Part shown: piece after piece, positions 35,269 to 44,343 of the stretch
How the letters are laid out: the number at the start of each line of letters is the position of its first letter
Numbering within the stretch: the first letter of the stretch is position 1
DNA from: Verrucomicrobiota bacterium
Lineage (GTDB): Bacteria > Verrucomicrobiota > Lentisphaeria > JABSQK01 > JAJFLO01
Assembly (NCBI GenBank): GCA_021772615.1
Contig: JAJFLQ010000048.1
Coordinates: forward strand, 84,057 to 148,056
DNA length: 64,000 nucleotides
Direction of reading: 5' to 3'
Notes under the pieces: generated by a model
Told to the model about the DNA's origin: nothing
Database searches by the model: none
Seen by the model: only the letters and a program-made list of their open reading frames with translations
Position numbers and translations under genes: made by a program

Positions 35269-37338
35269 ATGACACACAGAGTTATTTCCAATCGCGGCTG
35301 CATACGTATTGCCGCTGCGTGCATGATCAGTATCGCCATAAACATACACGCCGCCGACAACGATTATTACCGCCTGGACGATATCGAAGCGCTCGGCAGT
35401 TCGCCGTCACTGACCGTACCGGACCTTGATCTCGCAGGTGAGATCATTCGTACCGTGCCCGGTGGTGTGAATATAGTCGATAGCGAGGACTATCTCCGCG
35501 GCCGCTCCGCTACCGTTGACGATATGCTTAAGATGGCGCCGGGTGTATTCGTACAATCGCGATTTGGCGCTGAAGAAGCCCGCATTTCCATACGCGGCTC
35601 CGGCCTGCAGCGGACCTTTCATGGTCGCGGCATCATGGTGCTTCAGGACGGGGTACCGATCAACCTCTCCGACGGCAGCTTTGACATGCAGGCCATCGAG
35701 CCCTTTGCCACCAGATATACCGAGGTCTATCGCGGCGCCAATGGCTTGCAATACGGCAGCAGCAATCTTGGGGGCGTCATCAACTTCGTTTCCGAAACCG
35801 GCCATACCGCACCGCGACTGCAACTCCGGCTCGAAGCCGGAAGCGATGGCTACATCCGGGGACTTGCCGGTGCCGCGGGCGTCGTCGAAAGCCTCGACTA
35901 CAACATGACTGTCAGCGAATACTTCACGGAAGGCTTTCGGGATCATAGCGAACAAAATTCACAGAGATTCTTCGGCAATATCGGTTTACGTTTGAGCCCG
36001 GACCTCGAAACCAGATTTTATATCACCGTTGTGAACACCGAATCCGAATTGCCGGGCAGCCTGACACGCGCGGAACTCGACAACAAACCGGAACAAGCCG
36101 CCACGACGAACGTGACAAACGACTGGAAACGGGATTTCCCACTCTATAGAATTGCCAACAAGACCACGCTTCGCCTGGATGAGAACCTGTTTGAATTCGG
36201 CGCGTACTATGCCTACAAAGACCTGTCCCATCCGATATTTGTCGTGATCAATCAACGGTCCGACGACTTTGGCATCAACGGTATTTTTACAAACAGCAGT
36301 GACAGGTTCGGCAATGCCAACCGATTGCGGCTTGGCTTCAATCTGACCGCGGGCAAGATTGAAGACGATCGTTTCTTTAATGTTGGCGGCAAGGAGTCCG
36401 GGCGGGCGACATTCCTGGATAATGACATCGAAACCAACAATCGCAATATCGATGTTTTTGCAGAAAACCACCATCAAGTCGCGGAACGGCTGGCGCTCAT
36501 TATCGGTGTGCAGATTGCGAATGCCAAGCGTGACTACGAGTCGGAATCGACGTCATTCGACGAAACGTTCGATGCAGTCCTGCCCAAAATCGGCGTGTTG
36601 TACGACGTGGGCGAAAGGTCCCAGGTCTTTGCCAATTACAGCCGTAGTTTCGAGCCGCCGACGTTCGGCGAACTCGGCACGGCGAATCCCAACCTTGACG
36701 AGCAGACCGCATGGACATTGGAATTCGGCAGTCGCGGCGCCGGCACGTCCGTAGCCTGGGATGTTGCCTACTACTACTCCTGGATCGACAACGAGCTTCT
36801 TAGCCTCAATGATTTGCAAGGCAATCCATTAGGGACCGTAAATGCCGATGATACGATTCATCACGGTATTGAACTCGGCTTCGACATCGAGCTACTGAGC
36901 CTCGTCACCGGAACGGCATCAGAGGATTTTCAGCTTTTCATACGTAATAGTTACTTGTGGGGACAGTTCGAATTTGACGGCGATAATGTTTTTGGCGATA
37001 ATCAACTTGCCGGCTTTCCGGAACATCTGTATCGCGGCGAACTGGTGCTTGAACATGAACAGGGATTTTACATCGGTGTCAATACGGAATGGTCACCGGA
37101 GAAGTACCCGATTGATCACGCCAACACATTCAACTCGGGCAGCTATGTTATCTTCGGCATCAAAGCAGGCTACCAGGCCGAACGCGGCATGTCTGTATTC
37201 GTCGAAGCGCGGAACCTCGCAGATGAAGAGTACGCGACAACGACGGGCGTGATCGCCAATGCGAGCGGCAGCGATCAGCGACAGTTTCTCCCCGGCGACG
37301 GTCGGTCATTCTACGCGGGAATTCAATATCGCTGGTAG
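35269..37338 (+). CDS. TonB-dependent outer-membrane receptor
   Basis: 689 residues from the ATG at 35269, which has AAGGA 7 bases ahead; the frame is open upstream but lacks a start signal. The signal peptide ends near IHAADN. A plug domain follows: GSSPSLTVPDLDLAGE, SIRGSGLQRTFHGRGIMVLQDG and EVYRGANGLQYGSSNLGGVINFV, then the 22-strand barrel ending in IQYRW with C-terminal aromatic Trp. The closest-looking family is FecA-like receptors for iron or copper chelates. The substrate is inferred only from neighbours: the Cys-rich protein upstream and the CECC protein downstream. Confidence 0.92.
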   Translation: MTHRVISNRGCIRIAAACMISIAINIHAADNDYYRLDDIEALGSSPSLTVPDLDLAGEIIRTVPGGVNIVDSEDYLRGRSATVDDMLKMAPGVFVQSRFGAEEARISIRGSGLQRTFHGRGIMVLQDGVPINLSDGSFDMQAIEPFATRYTEVYRGANGLQYGSSNLGGVINFVSETGHTAPRLQLRLEAGSDGYIRGLAGAAGVVESLDYNMTVSEYFTEGFRDHSEQNSQRFFGNIGLRLSPDLETRFYITVVNTESELPGSLTRAELDNKPEQAATTNVTNDWKRDFPLYRIANKTTLRLDENLFEFGAYYAYKDLSHPIFVVINQRSDDFGINGIFTNSSDRFGNANRLRLGFNLTAGKIEDDRFFNVGGKESGRATFLDNDIETNNRNIDVFAENHHQVAERLALIIGVQIANAKRDYESESTSFDETFDAVLPKIGVLYDVGERSQVFANYSRSFEPPTFGELGTANPNLDEQTAWTLEFGSRGAGTSVAWDVAYYYSWIDNELLSLNDLQGNPLGTVNADDTIHHGIELGFDIELLSLVTGTASEDFQLFIRNSYLWGQFEFDGDNVFGDNQLAGFPEHLYRGELVLEHEQGFYIGVNTEWSPEKYPIDHANTFNSGSYVIFGIKAGYQAERGMSVFVEARNLADEEYATTTGVIANASGSDQRQFLPGDGRSFYAGIQYRW

Positions 37339-37544
37339 CGCACGGAAACAATATGATTTTGGCCGGCGGCGAATGATTTATGACGCATTCGCCGCCGGTC
37401 TTCACATTGCGTGCCGCTCCGGCGGCGACGGAGCATGAAGCAACAGCGCAGCATTTGCCGGCAGCCATACTGAGCGAATTGCACAACATTGAACCATCAC
37501 ATCACGACAAAAGGTCACCTTCACACGTGGGAATCAGAACAATC

Positions 37545-38753
37545 ATGAGCTTTTTTAACCCTCACAACAGCATTATCGCCGTTGCCGTGTCGTGCGTTCT
37601 TGCTACGACATGCTCGCGTACCATGGCGAACCCGACGACAACGAACCACGATGGTCAACAGCCTGCTGCGACTGGACTCTGCAGCCTCGACGTATTCGAG
37701 AATAATGGTACACTCCATCTCCTGTACGGAACACGCGGCGCTGCCGGCGCCGTGCCCCTAATGTATCAACAATCTGCGGACAATGGTAACTCGTGGTCAG
37801 ACCCAGTACGGGTCGACGCGACGTTGCCGGCTGCGAACGGCGTGCGCTTCGGTATGGATCCACAAGTTACCGCCCACAACGATCACGTCCTGGTCGTCTG
37901 GCAGACTGCCGGTGACGGATTTATGGGCAGCGGCCCGTTGACGGCAGCGCGGTCGGATGACGGCGGCCGGTCGTGGCAGTCGGCGCCGAATCCGGCAGAC
38001 GACAACAGTACGTCGGGTCATGGATTCGTTGATATCATCTCTGACGCGGACGGACAATTTTCCCTGGTATGGCTGGACAGCCGCAGCGGTCAGCAGGGCC
38101 TTATTTTTTCCAAATCCGTGGATCACGGAAAGACATGGGCGCCGAACGTCGTCGTCGATCCGGAGACGTGTGAGTGCTGCTGGAACAGCATGGACATGGC
38201 CCCGAACAATCAGCTTTTCGCGCTGTATCGCGACAAAGCGCCGCGCGATATGGCCCTCGCGCTCTCATCAGACGGCGGTCTCACCTGGTCGCCGGCTGGG
38301 CGCGTCGGCGCGTTTGACTGGGCGCTCGACGGTTGCCCCCACGTTGGCGGCGGCGTAGCAGCCGCCACAATCGAGGGGCGAACCATAGCGCATACCGCGG
38401 TCTGGACTGGAGAGGCGGAACATCGTGGCGTGTTCTACGTGCGGTTGGACGTTGACAAGAGCAGCTATTCTGCACCTGCACGTCTTGGCACACCCACCGC
38501 GCGAAATCCGGCTATCGCAGCGAATGCATCAGGACATGTGGCCATTGTGTGGAGCGATGTCGTCGAAAATCAGACGGTTGTTTTCCTGGCCTTGTCGTAC
38601 GATGGCGGGTCGACATGGGAGCCGCCGCGACGCATATCAACACACGGGCGGGATGCAACCTATCCAAAGATCGTTGAACAAGGCGACACGTTTCAGGTTT
38701 TCTGGGCCGATGCGCACAACGGCCATACGCATTGGAAGCACTATCGATTCTAG
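37545..38753 (+). CDS. sialidase-fold beta-propeller protein with CECC motif
   Basis: 402 residues from the ATG at 37545; a frame opens 55 codons earlier without a signal. A signal peptide (IIAVAVSCVLATTCSRTMA) and several BNR/Asp-box repeats are visible (SADNGNSWSDP, SDDGGRSWQS, SVDHGKTWAP, SSDGGLTWSP, SYDGGSTWEPP), indicating an exo-alpha-sialidase-like propeller. The motif CECCWNSMDM and a later DGCPH are typical of a subgroup found near metal transport genes, and the catalytic arginine triad of true sialidases is not evident. It is likely a periplasmic or surface binding protein of the TonB-receptor system. Confidence 0.75.
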   Translation: MSFFNPHNSIIAVAVSCVLATTCSRTMANPTTTNHDGQQPAATGLCSLDVFENNGTLHLLYGTRGAAGAVPLMYQQSADNGNSWSDPVRVDATLPAANGVRFGMDPQVTAHNDHVLVVWQTAGDGFMGSGPLTAARSDDGGRSWQSAPNPADDNSTSGHGFVDIISDADGQFSLVWLDSRSGQQGLIFSKSVDHGKTWAPNVVVDPETCECCWNSMDMAPNNQLFALYRDKAPRDMALALSSDGGLTWSPAGRVGAFDWALDGCPHVGGGVAAATIEGRTIAHTAVWTGEAEHRGVFYVRLDVDKSSYSAPARLGTPTARNPAIAANASGHVAIVWSDVVENQTVVFLALSYDGGSTWEPPRRISTHGRDATYPKIVEQGDTFQVFWADAHNGHTHWKHYRF

Positions 38754-39220
38754 CAGCCTGGATTATTCATGCATGAATATTCCACAGCAGTTACCGAGAA
38801 CTCGAGATATCAAGGTATTCCATTGCCTTTTTAACCACAATATCTCCGTCGCTCATCGACCTGAGGCACGCCAAGAAGCCTCGCGACGAGGCGTTGTGTT
38901 TGGGGTTGTCGCCCACCTAAACAGACCCCAAATCACTCGATTAAGAATTGCGTGCTGATGTTGTGTAGCCGCGGCTCACAGAGCCGCGGCTGCATTTCCT
39001 CAATTGATTGACATTGAAATTGCCAATTTTTGGGTGTGATTCTCGTGCAAATTCCCCCTCAACTCTCTATCTATTCCAATCCTGAAACGCAATCCGGAAT
39101 CGAGCCCAGATCTCTGGACATATAGGAACTTTTCGTTTCCTCTAATTTCGGAATTTGGTGTTCGATATCTTTCCGCGGTTTTCCTGCATGCCTTCTCAAC
39201 TCAGTGACATTGGGCTCCTG
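38754..39220. other. convergent intergenic region with hairpins
   Basis: 467 bases between the convergent CECC and DUF2752 genes. TTTGGGGT and ACCCCAAA (~38897-38932) form an 8-bp inverted repeat, and a stronger hairpin lies at 38967-38991. No gene is convincing. Confidence 0.5.
38967..38991. terminator. 11-bp perfect hairpin, candidate bidirectional terminator
   Basis: AGCCGCGGCTC (38967-38977), loop ACA, GAGCCGCGGCT (38981-38991). There is no long T-tract; the plus strand continues TGCATTTCC. Its location between convergent operons fits transcription termination from both sides. Confidence 0.55.
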
Positions 39221-39661
39221 CTAGAACCCGCCATTGCCGGTGGAGCCGATGCCGTAGCACCAGTTGATGAGCAGCAGCGCTATTAACGCCCAGGGCGCCG
39301 AGTGCTGGAGTCGAAGGATAAGGCAGGCCGCCGGCCGGTCGCGGCGGGTGAGCATGTATGCGTGATACGCAATCTGCGTGAAAAGAAAAAGATATACGAC
39401 AACGCCAAGCCGATGATACTGCAACGACTCGGCGATGTCGCCGTGTCCGAGCAGGATGAATGAGCGGGTCATCCCGCACCCCGGGCAATCCGCGCCAAAG
39501 ATAGCGTTTGTCAGGCAGAAACCCGGCAGATTGAGGCCCAAAAAACGCGGTCGCGCGTCGCGTTCCGGATCAAACCCCATCGTGGCCGACAGCAGGAAGA
39601 CTGCGGCAAACGCCACCAGGTAATGGCGATGTGTGCGCATGCTGTGGGATGGTGAGTGCAC
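39221..39661 (-). CDS. DUF2752 membrane protein, last gene of ubiquitin-like island
   Basis: 146 residues with about three membrane helices and the DUF2752 signature FGADCPGCGMTRSFILLGHG. The function is unknown. It starts 11 bases after the E2 stop on the same strand and so is probably in the same transcript. Its Cys-pair motif (CPGC) resembles the metal- or thiol-binding sites of the island's other membrane proteins, but there is no further evidence for a direct role. Confidence 0.85.
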   Translation of the reverse strand: MHSPSHSMRTHRHYLVAFAAVFLLSATMGFDPERDARPRFLGLNLPGFCLTNAIFGADCPGCGMTRSFILLGHGDIAESLQYHRLGVVVYLFLFTQIAYHAYMLTRRDRPAACLILRLQHSAPWALIALLLINWCYGIGSTGNGGF

Positions 39662-39672
39662 GTCGTTTTTTG

Positions 39673-40599
39673 TCAGTGCGGAGCGAACGGGTCAGGCTCG
39701 GTGGGCTGTGGTGCAAACTGAAGCTGGCTGCAATCGGGACAACAATACGCCCGGCTGCCATCGGCGTCGGCAACTTTCTTGATGTCGTTGATACAGACGA
39801 CAGCCTGGCAACGGTCACAGTTCACCGTGCAATCCCGGCAATATCCCATGCCGCATGCCTTGCAGCTTCGAGTATGATCGGTGCAGACCAGTTGCCGGCA
39901 GCCAATGCATTTGTGAATGCATTTGTAACACACGGACCGTTGGCATTCTATGCATTTCAGGTCATCGCATTTCAGGCAGAGATCGGTGTCGCAGACGACG
40001 CAATCGCGCCGACAGTCACCGCACGCAATGTGATCATTCAGGCACACACTGAATGGCACGCCGCCGTCGTTCTTTCTACCGCAATTGGCACACAGACAAC
40101 CGTCTTCGATTCGGCCGCCGGCTTCGCCAATATCGAGCATTTTACTAAAATCATGATGGTCCGTCGGTACCTGATCCTGGTTTTGCTCTACCCAGCGGGC
40201 AGCCTCACCGTTCAGCGGGCTCTTTACGTTATACGATTGATACGCAATCATCTCTGCGATACGCACAATGAGATTGGCCAATGACTCACCCGCTGACCAG
40301 TGATCGCCAATGCAAATGGCGTGCGGCGCGATGTTGGGGTGAAAAACAGGGCTTAACATCTTACACTGTGGCGATAACCGCGGGTACGCTGAGGTAAGGA
40401 CGATTTCCACATTGAAACTGCTGCGCATTCGGATGTCTTTGGAACTCGGGTCTATCTCCAGGCCGTTTACGAGGTACTCGAATTGGTATTTTTCCGGCGG
40501 GTTGCCAATCGTCTTGATCATGCGAATGCGGGTTTTGCCGCTGAAGATCGAGCAAATTTTCTGGTAATCCGCGTGAAGGCGCCGAAGTCGCAGGCTCAT
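39673..40599 (-). CDS. E2 ubiquitin-conjugating-enzyme-like protein with C-terminal 27-cysteine zinc array
   Basis: 308 residues. Residues 1-150 are a UBC fold: YPRLSPQ, HPN at 87-89, active-site Cys96 (AICIGDHW), Trp101 and PLNGEAA, i.e. the canonical eukaryotic-type E2 core. Residues ~166-295 contain 27 cysteines and few other features, in repeated CxxC-x4-5-CxxC units (CGDC, CVVC, CLKC, CIEC, CYKC, CIGC, CKAC, CRDC, CDRC, CPDC), so probably several zinc fingers resembling RING/RBR or B-box folds. The E2 should accept the ubiquitin-like protein from the E1; the zinc array may supply E3 or substrate recruitment. Its start overlaps the HtrA-like stop (ATGA). Confidence 0.9.
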   Translation of the reverse strand: MSLRLRRLHADYQKICSIFSGKTRIRMIKTIGNPPEKYQFEYLVNGLEIDPSSKDIRMRSSFNVEIVLTSAYPRLSPQCKMLSPVFHPNIAPHAICIGDHWSAGESLANLIVRIAEMIAYQSYNVKSPLNGEAARWVEQNQDQVPTDHHDFSKMLDIGEAGGRIEDGCLCANCGRKNDGGVPFSVCLNDHIACGDCRRDCVVCDTDLCLKCDDLKCIECQRSVCYKCIHKCIGCRQLVCTDHTRSCKACGMGYCRDCTVNCDRCQAVVCINDIKKVADADGSRAYCCPDCSQLQFAPQPTEPDPFAPH

Positions 40600-41906
40600 A
40601 AGCCATCCTCATTCGGTTGCTCGATGATGTGCAGGAACTCTGCTGCGCGCTCACCCAGAAGGTTGCAGAGCGACTCCGTGGTAATGGAGAAATTCAGCCC
40701 TTCCGATACGGATTTGTTGACCATCTTGGTATTGATCCCGACGAGTTCGCCGAGTTCGCCGTAGAGTCCACCGCCGCTGTTGCCCTGGTTGATCGGCGTT
40801 TGCGTCTGATAGAAGGCGACGGTATGATCGCCGAACTCCTGCTTGCGGATACCCGATATTACACCTTCGGTATAGGTCCACAACAGATTCATCGGATTCC
40901 CGATCGCAAAAACCTTGCTGCTCTGGGGCAGCACCTCGCGCAAGATTCGAATCCGCTCGTACTTGTCGAGCGTAAACGTACGACACGACAGGATCGCCAG
41001 ATCGACGCCTTCGGGGGCCAGCCAAGCGACCGTCGCCGTGCTTTCCTCGGCATTGTAGAACGATACCGTGATATCACAGTCTTCGACTTCTGCCGCCTTT
41101 TCGACGCCGATCACGTGTTTGTTGGTGAGGACGTAGGCATCCTGTCCATCCTTCTTCACGACTACGCCGGAACCAAACAGCATCGCCCGGTTAAGGAAGC
41201 CGGCTTTTCTGGTCTTGACTACCGTGTTGGCGCGTAACGCGGTCGACTTTTCGCGCGGCATCTTTTCCAGATGCTCCTCGCTGGGAAGCATGCTGATCTG
41301 GTGATCTGCGATCCTTTCGGAATGGCGAAAATCTCCCTGTTTGCCGATCAGCCCGACATAGATCATGAGAATGATGCACGACGCAATCACGCCGATACCG
41401 GCAGGTACGCCGTCCCGGAATCCGGGTTTCATGCTGGTGCGCACAAGCGAGACGATGCCGAGAAGGATGGCTGCCGAGGCGGTCGCCATACCGACCGCAA
41501 GGAGTGTTGTGTTGCCGTTGACGACGCCGATGAAGCCTGCCAGACTCAGGATCATGACCACCACCGACAGTCGGGCCGGCCCGCTCGTTTTCCCCGTGGC
41601 CGGTGGAAGGTATTCCCGCGCAATCTCCTCTGGTTTCGGCCGGTGCGGCGCTGGGGGTACGATTATGTTCTCCAGTTCACCCGCCGTAATGATGATATCG
41701 GTTTGCACCGCCTGGGCCATGCGCACCTTGGGATCGCAGATGTAGGATGCACAGCCGCTGTTGTGGTCCCAGCAGGAATCATGATGGAAGCCGCCGCAAT
41801 CGGGACAGGTAACAATGAGCTGTCCTTCACTTATCGTTTCCTGACAATACGGGCAGGTGTTTCCGGTGTGAAACAAATTCGCGTGAGATGGTGTTGGTCG
41901 CTGCAT
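40596..41906 (-). CDS. membrane serine protease (HtrA/trypsin-like) with N-terminal prokaryotic RING-like domain
   Basis: 436 residues. Residues 18-57 are a treble-clef RING-like domain: CPYC, CPDC, His41/42, Cys45 (HHDSCW), GCAS and C57. Three membrane helices lie at ~113-188. The C-terminal half is a trypsin fold with His264 (LTNKHVIG), Asp302 (VDLAIL) and Ser377 (INQGNSGGG), all present, and no PDZ domain. A protease inside a ubiquitin-like island suggests degradation of modified membrane or periplasmic-side proteins. If the first two helices place the protease outside, topology must be tested. Confidence 0.9.
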   Translation of the reverse strand: MQRPTPSHANLFHTGNTCPYCQETISEGQLIVTCPDCGGFHHDSCWDHNSGCASYICDPKVRMAQAVQTDIIITAGELENIIVPPAPHRPKPEEIAREYLPPATGKTSGPARLSVVVMILSLAGFIGVVNGNTTLLAVGMATASAAILLGIVSLVRTSMKPGFRDGVPAGIGVIASCIILMIYVGLIGKQGDFRHSERIADHQISMLPSEEHLEKMPREKSTALRANTVVKTRKAGFLNRAMLFGSGVVVKKDGQDAYVLTNKHVIGVEKAAEVEDCDITVSFYNAEESTATVAWLAPEGVDLAILSCRTFTLDKYERIRILREVLPQSSKVFAIGNPMNLLWTYTEGVISGIRKQEFGDHTVAFYQTQTPINQGNSGGGLYGELGELVGINTKMVNKSVSEGLNFSITTESLCNLLGERAAEFLHIIEQPNEDGL

Positions 41907-41916
41907 GACATTGATG

Positions 41917-42519
41917 TTATTTATCGAATAGAATTAGTATGATCATGGTCGCGAGCAGAAATACGTTCATGCCGAAGATGAACTTGACGAGTACCCGCAT
42001 TCCCGCCGACAACCGTTTATACTCAATACCCAGCGCCGAGCCGCCGAAAATCATTATCCCGGTCACAATGAGAAGGATCGGCGACAAGCAACCGGTCGCC
42101 GAAAGGAAAAACAGGACAAACAGACTATTGCGGGATTTTGTGTACTCCTCGCCCTGGTACTCCTGTGATTCGAATTCGGATTTGCTGATACTGTCGCGCG
42201 TATGGAAGTCGGCGCCGCAAAAGCGGCACTTCAACGCCTGCGCCTTGATCGACCTTTCGCAACTCGGGCAGATCTTGTTCTCGCCCCATACATTGCTGGA
42301 CCGCTGTATGGGCGCCTCATCTTTTTTCTCCGCCGCGGGTGCATGGTCGCAACCATATGACGCACACCCGCGATTTTCGTTCCAGCACTCCTCGTGAAAT
42401 GGCAGCAGGCAGCCGGGACACTCGATGACGTGGTCGCCGGAGAGGATCACAGACATGCAGATCTGGCATTTCTTGCCGGCAAGCTCGCCGGCGGCGATGG
42501 ATCGCTGGACGCCGCTCAT
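41917..42519 (-). CDS. prokaryotic RING-like and zinc-ribbon membrane protein
   Basis: 200 residues from the ATG at 42519, which overlaps the upstream stop; a longer frame exists. The N-terminus has the same treble clef as the HtrA-like protein: CQIC, CPGC, His (PFHEECW), GCASYGC. A zinc ribbon CPSC...CRFCG follows, then two C-terminal membrane helices (LFVLFFLSATGCLSPILLIV; FIFGMNVFLLATMIILILF). The domain belongs to the Prok-RING group. It probably acts as a membrane-anchored E3-like adaptor of the system. Confidence 0.85.
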   Translation of the reverse strand: MSGVQRSIAAGELAGKKCQICMSVILSGDHVIECPGCLLPFHEECWNENRGCASYGCDHAPAAEKKDEAPIQRSSNVWGENKICPSCERSIKAQALKCRFCGADFHTRDSISKSEFESQEYQGEEYTKSRNSLFVLFFLSATGCLSPILLIVTGIMIFGGSALGIEYKRLSAGMRVLVKFIFGMNVFLLATMIILILFDK

Positions 42520-43262
42520 AGACTCTGAACGATTGCGGCGATCATCTGAACAATAAAATTGGTAGCGAACGCGATCAGTATCATTTTTCCGCCCTTTTTC
42601 TTGCCCTGACACATCCAGATCAGTCCGAGGATGCACGCGAGCCCGCCGCAGAAAATGGAAAACGCGATTTCGCCGCTGGTTAGCGTACTGTCATCATCCG
42701 CATCTTCCTGAACTTTCTTCCGCAACGCACGTTCGTCCTCGTCCTGGTACTCGCCGCAAAAGCGGCATAATCGTGCGCCCTTCTTGATCTGCTCCCCGCA
42801 AAACCGACAAGGCGTCTCATCTGCCGCCGGCGTCGCAGCGACCGCCGGTGTCGACAAGCGGCATTCGGGGCAGGTTGAATTGAGGCATGAACCGCTGCGA
42901 TCGTAACATACTACATGCGTGGAAGCGCCGCATGACTGGCAGTTGTGAACGTCATCACCCAGGTCAATCTCGCATCCGCAACCATCGCAGGTTCGCCCCG
43001 CGACCACACGATTGGCCTTCATTCGCTCGGGCAGATCCGACACCGGCTGCCGATCTGCAGGGTCGGCCGCAACCGACGTCACGGCCGGGGCGACCGGGGC
43101 CGGTGGCGGACGAGGTTGCCCGTGCTGCGGCATGTCGGGATCGGGCGCTCCCGGCAAGGTGACGCGCCCATCGCACGACGGGCAACTGGTAAGCATGCCG
43201 ACGTGCTCGGAGCTGTAACCAATTTCGGCGTTACAATGAGGGCACTTGTAGTGATTTTCCAT
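42516..43262 (-). CDS. zinc-ribbon/RING-like membrane protein
   Basis: 248 residues. An N-terminal MJ0042-type ribbon (CPHC...CPSC) precedes a Pro-rich linker. A RING-like treble clef follows: CDGCGCEI, CQSC, His (STHVVCYDRSGSC), CPEC, so a second-generation relative of the neighbouring domains. A double ribbon (CRFCGEQIKKGARLCRFCG) and two C-terminal membrane helices complete it. The 3' end overlaps the next gene (ATGA). It is likely another E3-like or docking subunit. Confidence 0.85.
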   Translation of the reverse strand: MENHYKCPHCNAEIGYSSEHVGMLTSCPSCDGRVTLPGAPDPDMPQHGQPRPPPAPVAPAVTSVAADPADRQPVSDLPERMKANRVVAGRTCDGCGCEIDLGDDVHNCQSCGASTHVVCYDRSGSCLNSTCPECRLSTPAVAATPAADETPCRFCGEQIKKGARLCRFCGEYQDEDERALRKKVQEDADDDSTLTSGEIAFSIFCGGLACILGLIWMCQGKKKGGKMILIAFATNFIVQMIAAIVQSL

Positions 43263-43278
43263 TCTGCAGCGATTCCGT

Positions 43279-44343
43279 TTACGAGCCCTCTTTCTCCATA
43301 TACTTCAACACTGTCTCACCGATCGACACAATATCGTTGGGCTGGAGGATATACTTGTCGATCGGACGACCATTAACGAACACGCCCGAACCTGTCTTCT
43401 CGTCGGCAATCAAATACTTGTTTCCGGACTTGGTCACGACAGCATGCTTCGGTTCGATCGCCGGATCCTTGAAGAGATAAATATCCGCTTTCGGCGATGA
43501 ACCGATGACGGTGGCGTTCTTGAACAGAATGAATTGTTTTCCGGTCAACGGTCCCTTCTGCATCAGAAACCACGACTCTTTTGACAGATTCTCAATGATA
43601 CCGGTGAACAGCCCGACAAGCAAGCCGACACACGTACACCCGACGGCGCGGCTGAGTGCAGCTTCTTCCGGCGCGTCCTGAATGAAGCGGTGAACAGGGT
43701 CGAACAACATACCGCCAAGCATGCCGCCAATCATCCCGCCGACAGTGCCGTTGAACAACAATTTTTTTGACTTCAATGCGACGCCGAGTCCGAGGCCGGC
43801 ACCCATGCTGACAAATGCCCACGCCATACCGCGACCCGAGATCAGGATGAAAAAACTCACACCGGTGAACGGGTACTCACCTTCGACGAACTCGGCGGCA
43901 CCGCGCATCTCAACAGCCGCAGTAGTCGCAAGTTGAAATATGATCTGGCCGATAAACAACGTCGGGACAGTCGCAAGCATCCCTACTCCCAGACCGACGA
44001 TACCACAAAATCCAAGTTGTTTCAGATTCCGATTGGAGAGACCGTAGACGGCGCCGAGCGCGAGACCGACCGCACCAGCAATGGAACCGAATAAACTGTA
44101 ACTGGTGAAGATGGAGTGCGACGTGTCTGAATCGGAGAAATAAGGCTCTCGTGCGGCCCAGGCGATCGCTGATGCCGCAGCCGCCGAGACGGAATAATAA
44201 AAGACAGGATTTAAGTAGAACGGTGTTTTTACCGTCTCTATCTCATCACTGCTCTGGATTGACAACGATTTTTCGAGATTAATAATGTCGTCGATCGCCG
44301 GGTTAGTCAGTTCATCCGATGTAATGGTAATGTGTGGCTTCAT
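43279..44343 (-). CDS. multi-pass membrane protein with C-terminal FHA domain
   Basis: 354 residues. Six or more membrane helices, glycine-rich (VGGMIGGMLGGMLFDP), fill residues ~45-255. Residues ~265-350 are an FHA-like beta sandwich: IGSSPKADIYL, PKHAVVTKSG, and FVNGRPI. FHA domains read phosphothreonine, so kinase signalling may control the system; the response-regulator/kinase gene at 32.9 kb is one possible writer. The start overlaps the JAB gene stop (44340-44343). Confidence 0.82.
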   Translation of the reverse strand: MKPHITITSDELTNPAIDDIINLEKSLSIQSSDEIETVKTPFYLNPVFYYSVSAAAASAIAWAAREPYFSDSDTSHSIFTSYSLFGSIAGAVGLALGAVYGLSNRNLKQLGFCGIVGLGVGMLATVPTLFIGQIIFQLATTAAVEMRGAAEFVEGEYPFTGVSFFILISGRGMAWAFVSMGAGLGLGVALKSKKLLFNGTVGGMIGGMLGGMLFDPVHRFIQDAPEEAALSRAVGCTCVGLLVGLFTGIIENLSKESWFLMQKGPLTGKQFILFKNATVIGSSPKADIYLFKDPAIEPKHAVVTKSGNKYLIADEKTGSGVFVNGRPIDKYILQPNDIVSIGETVLKYMEKEGS

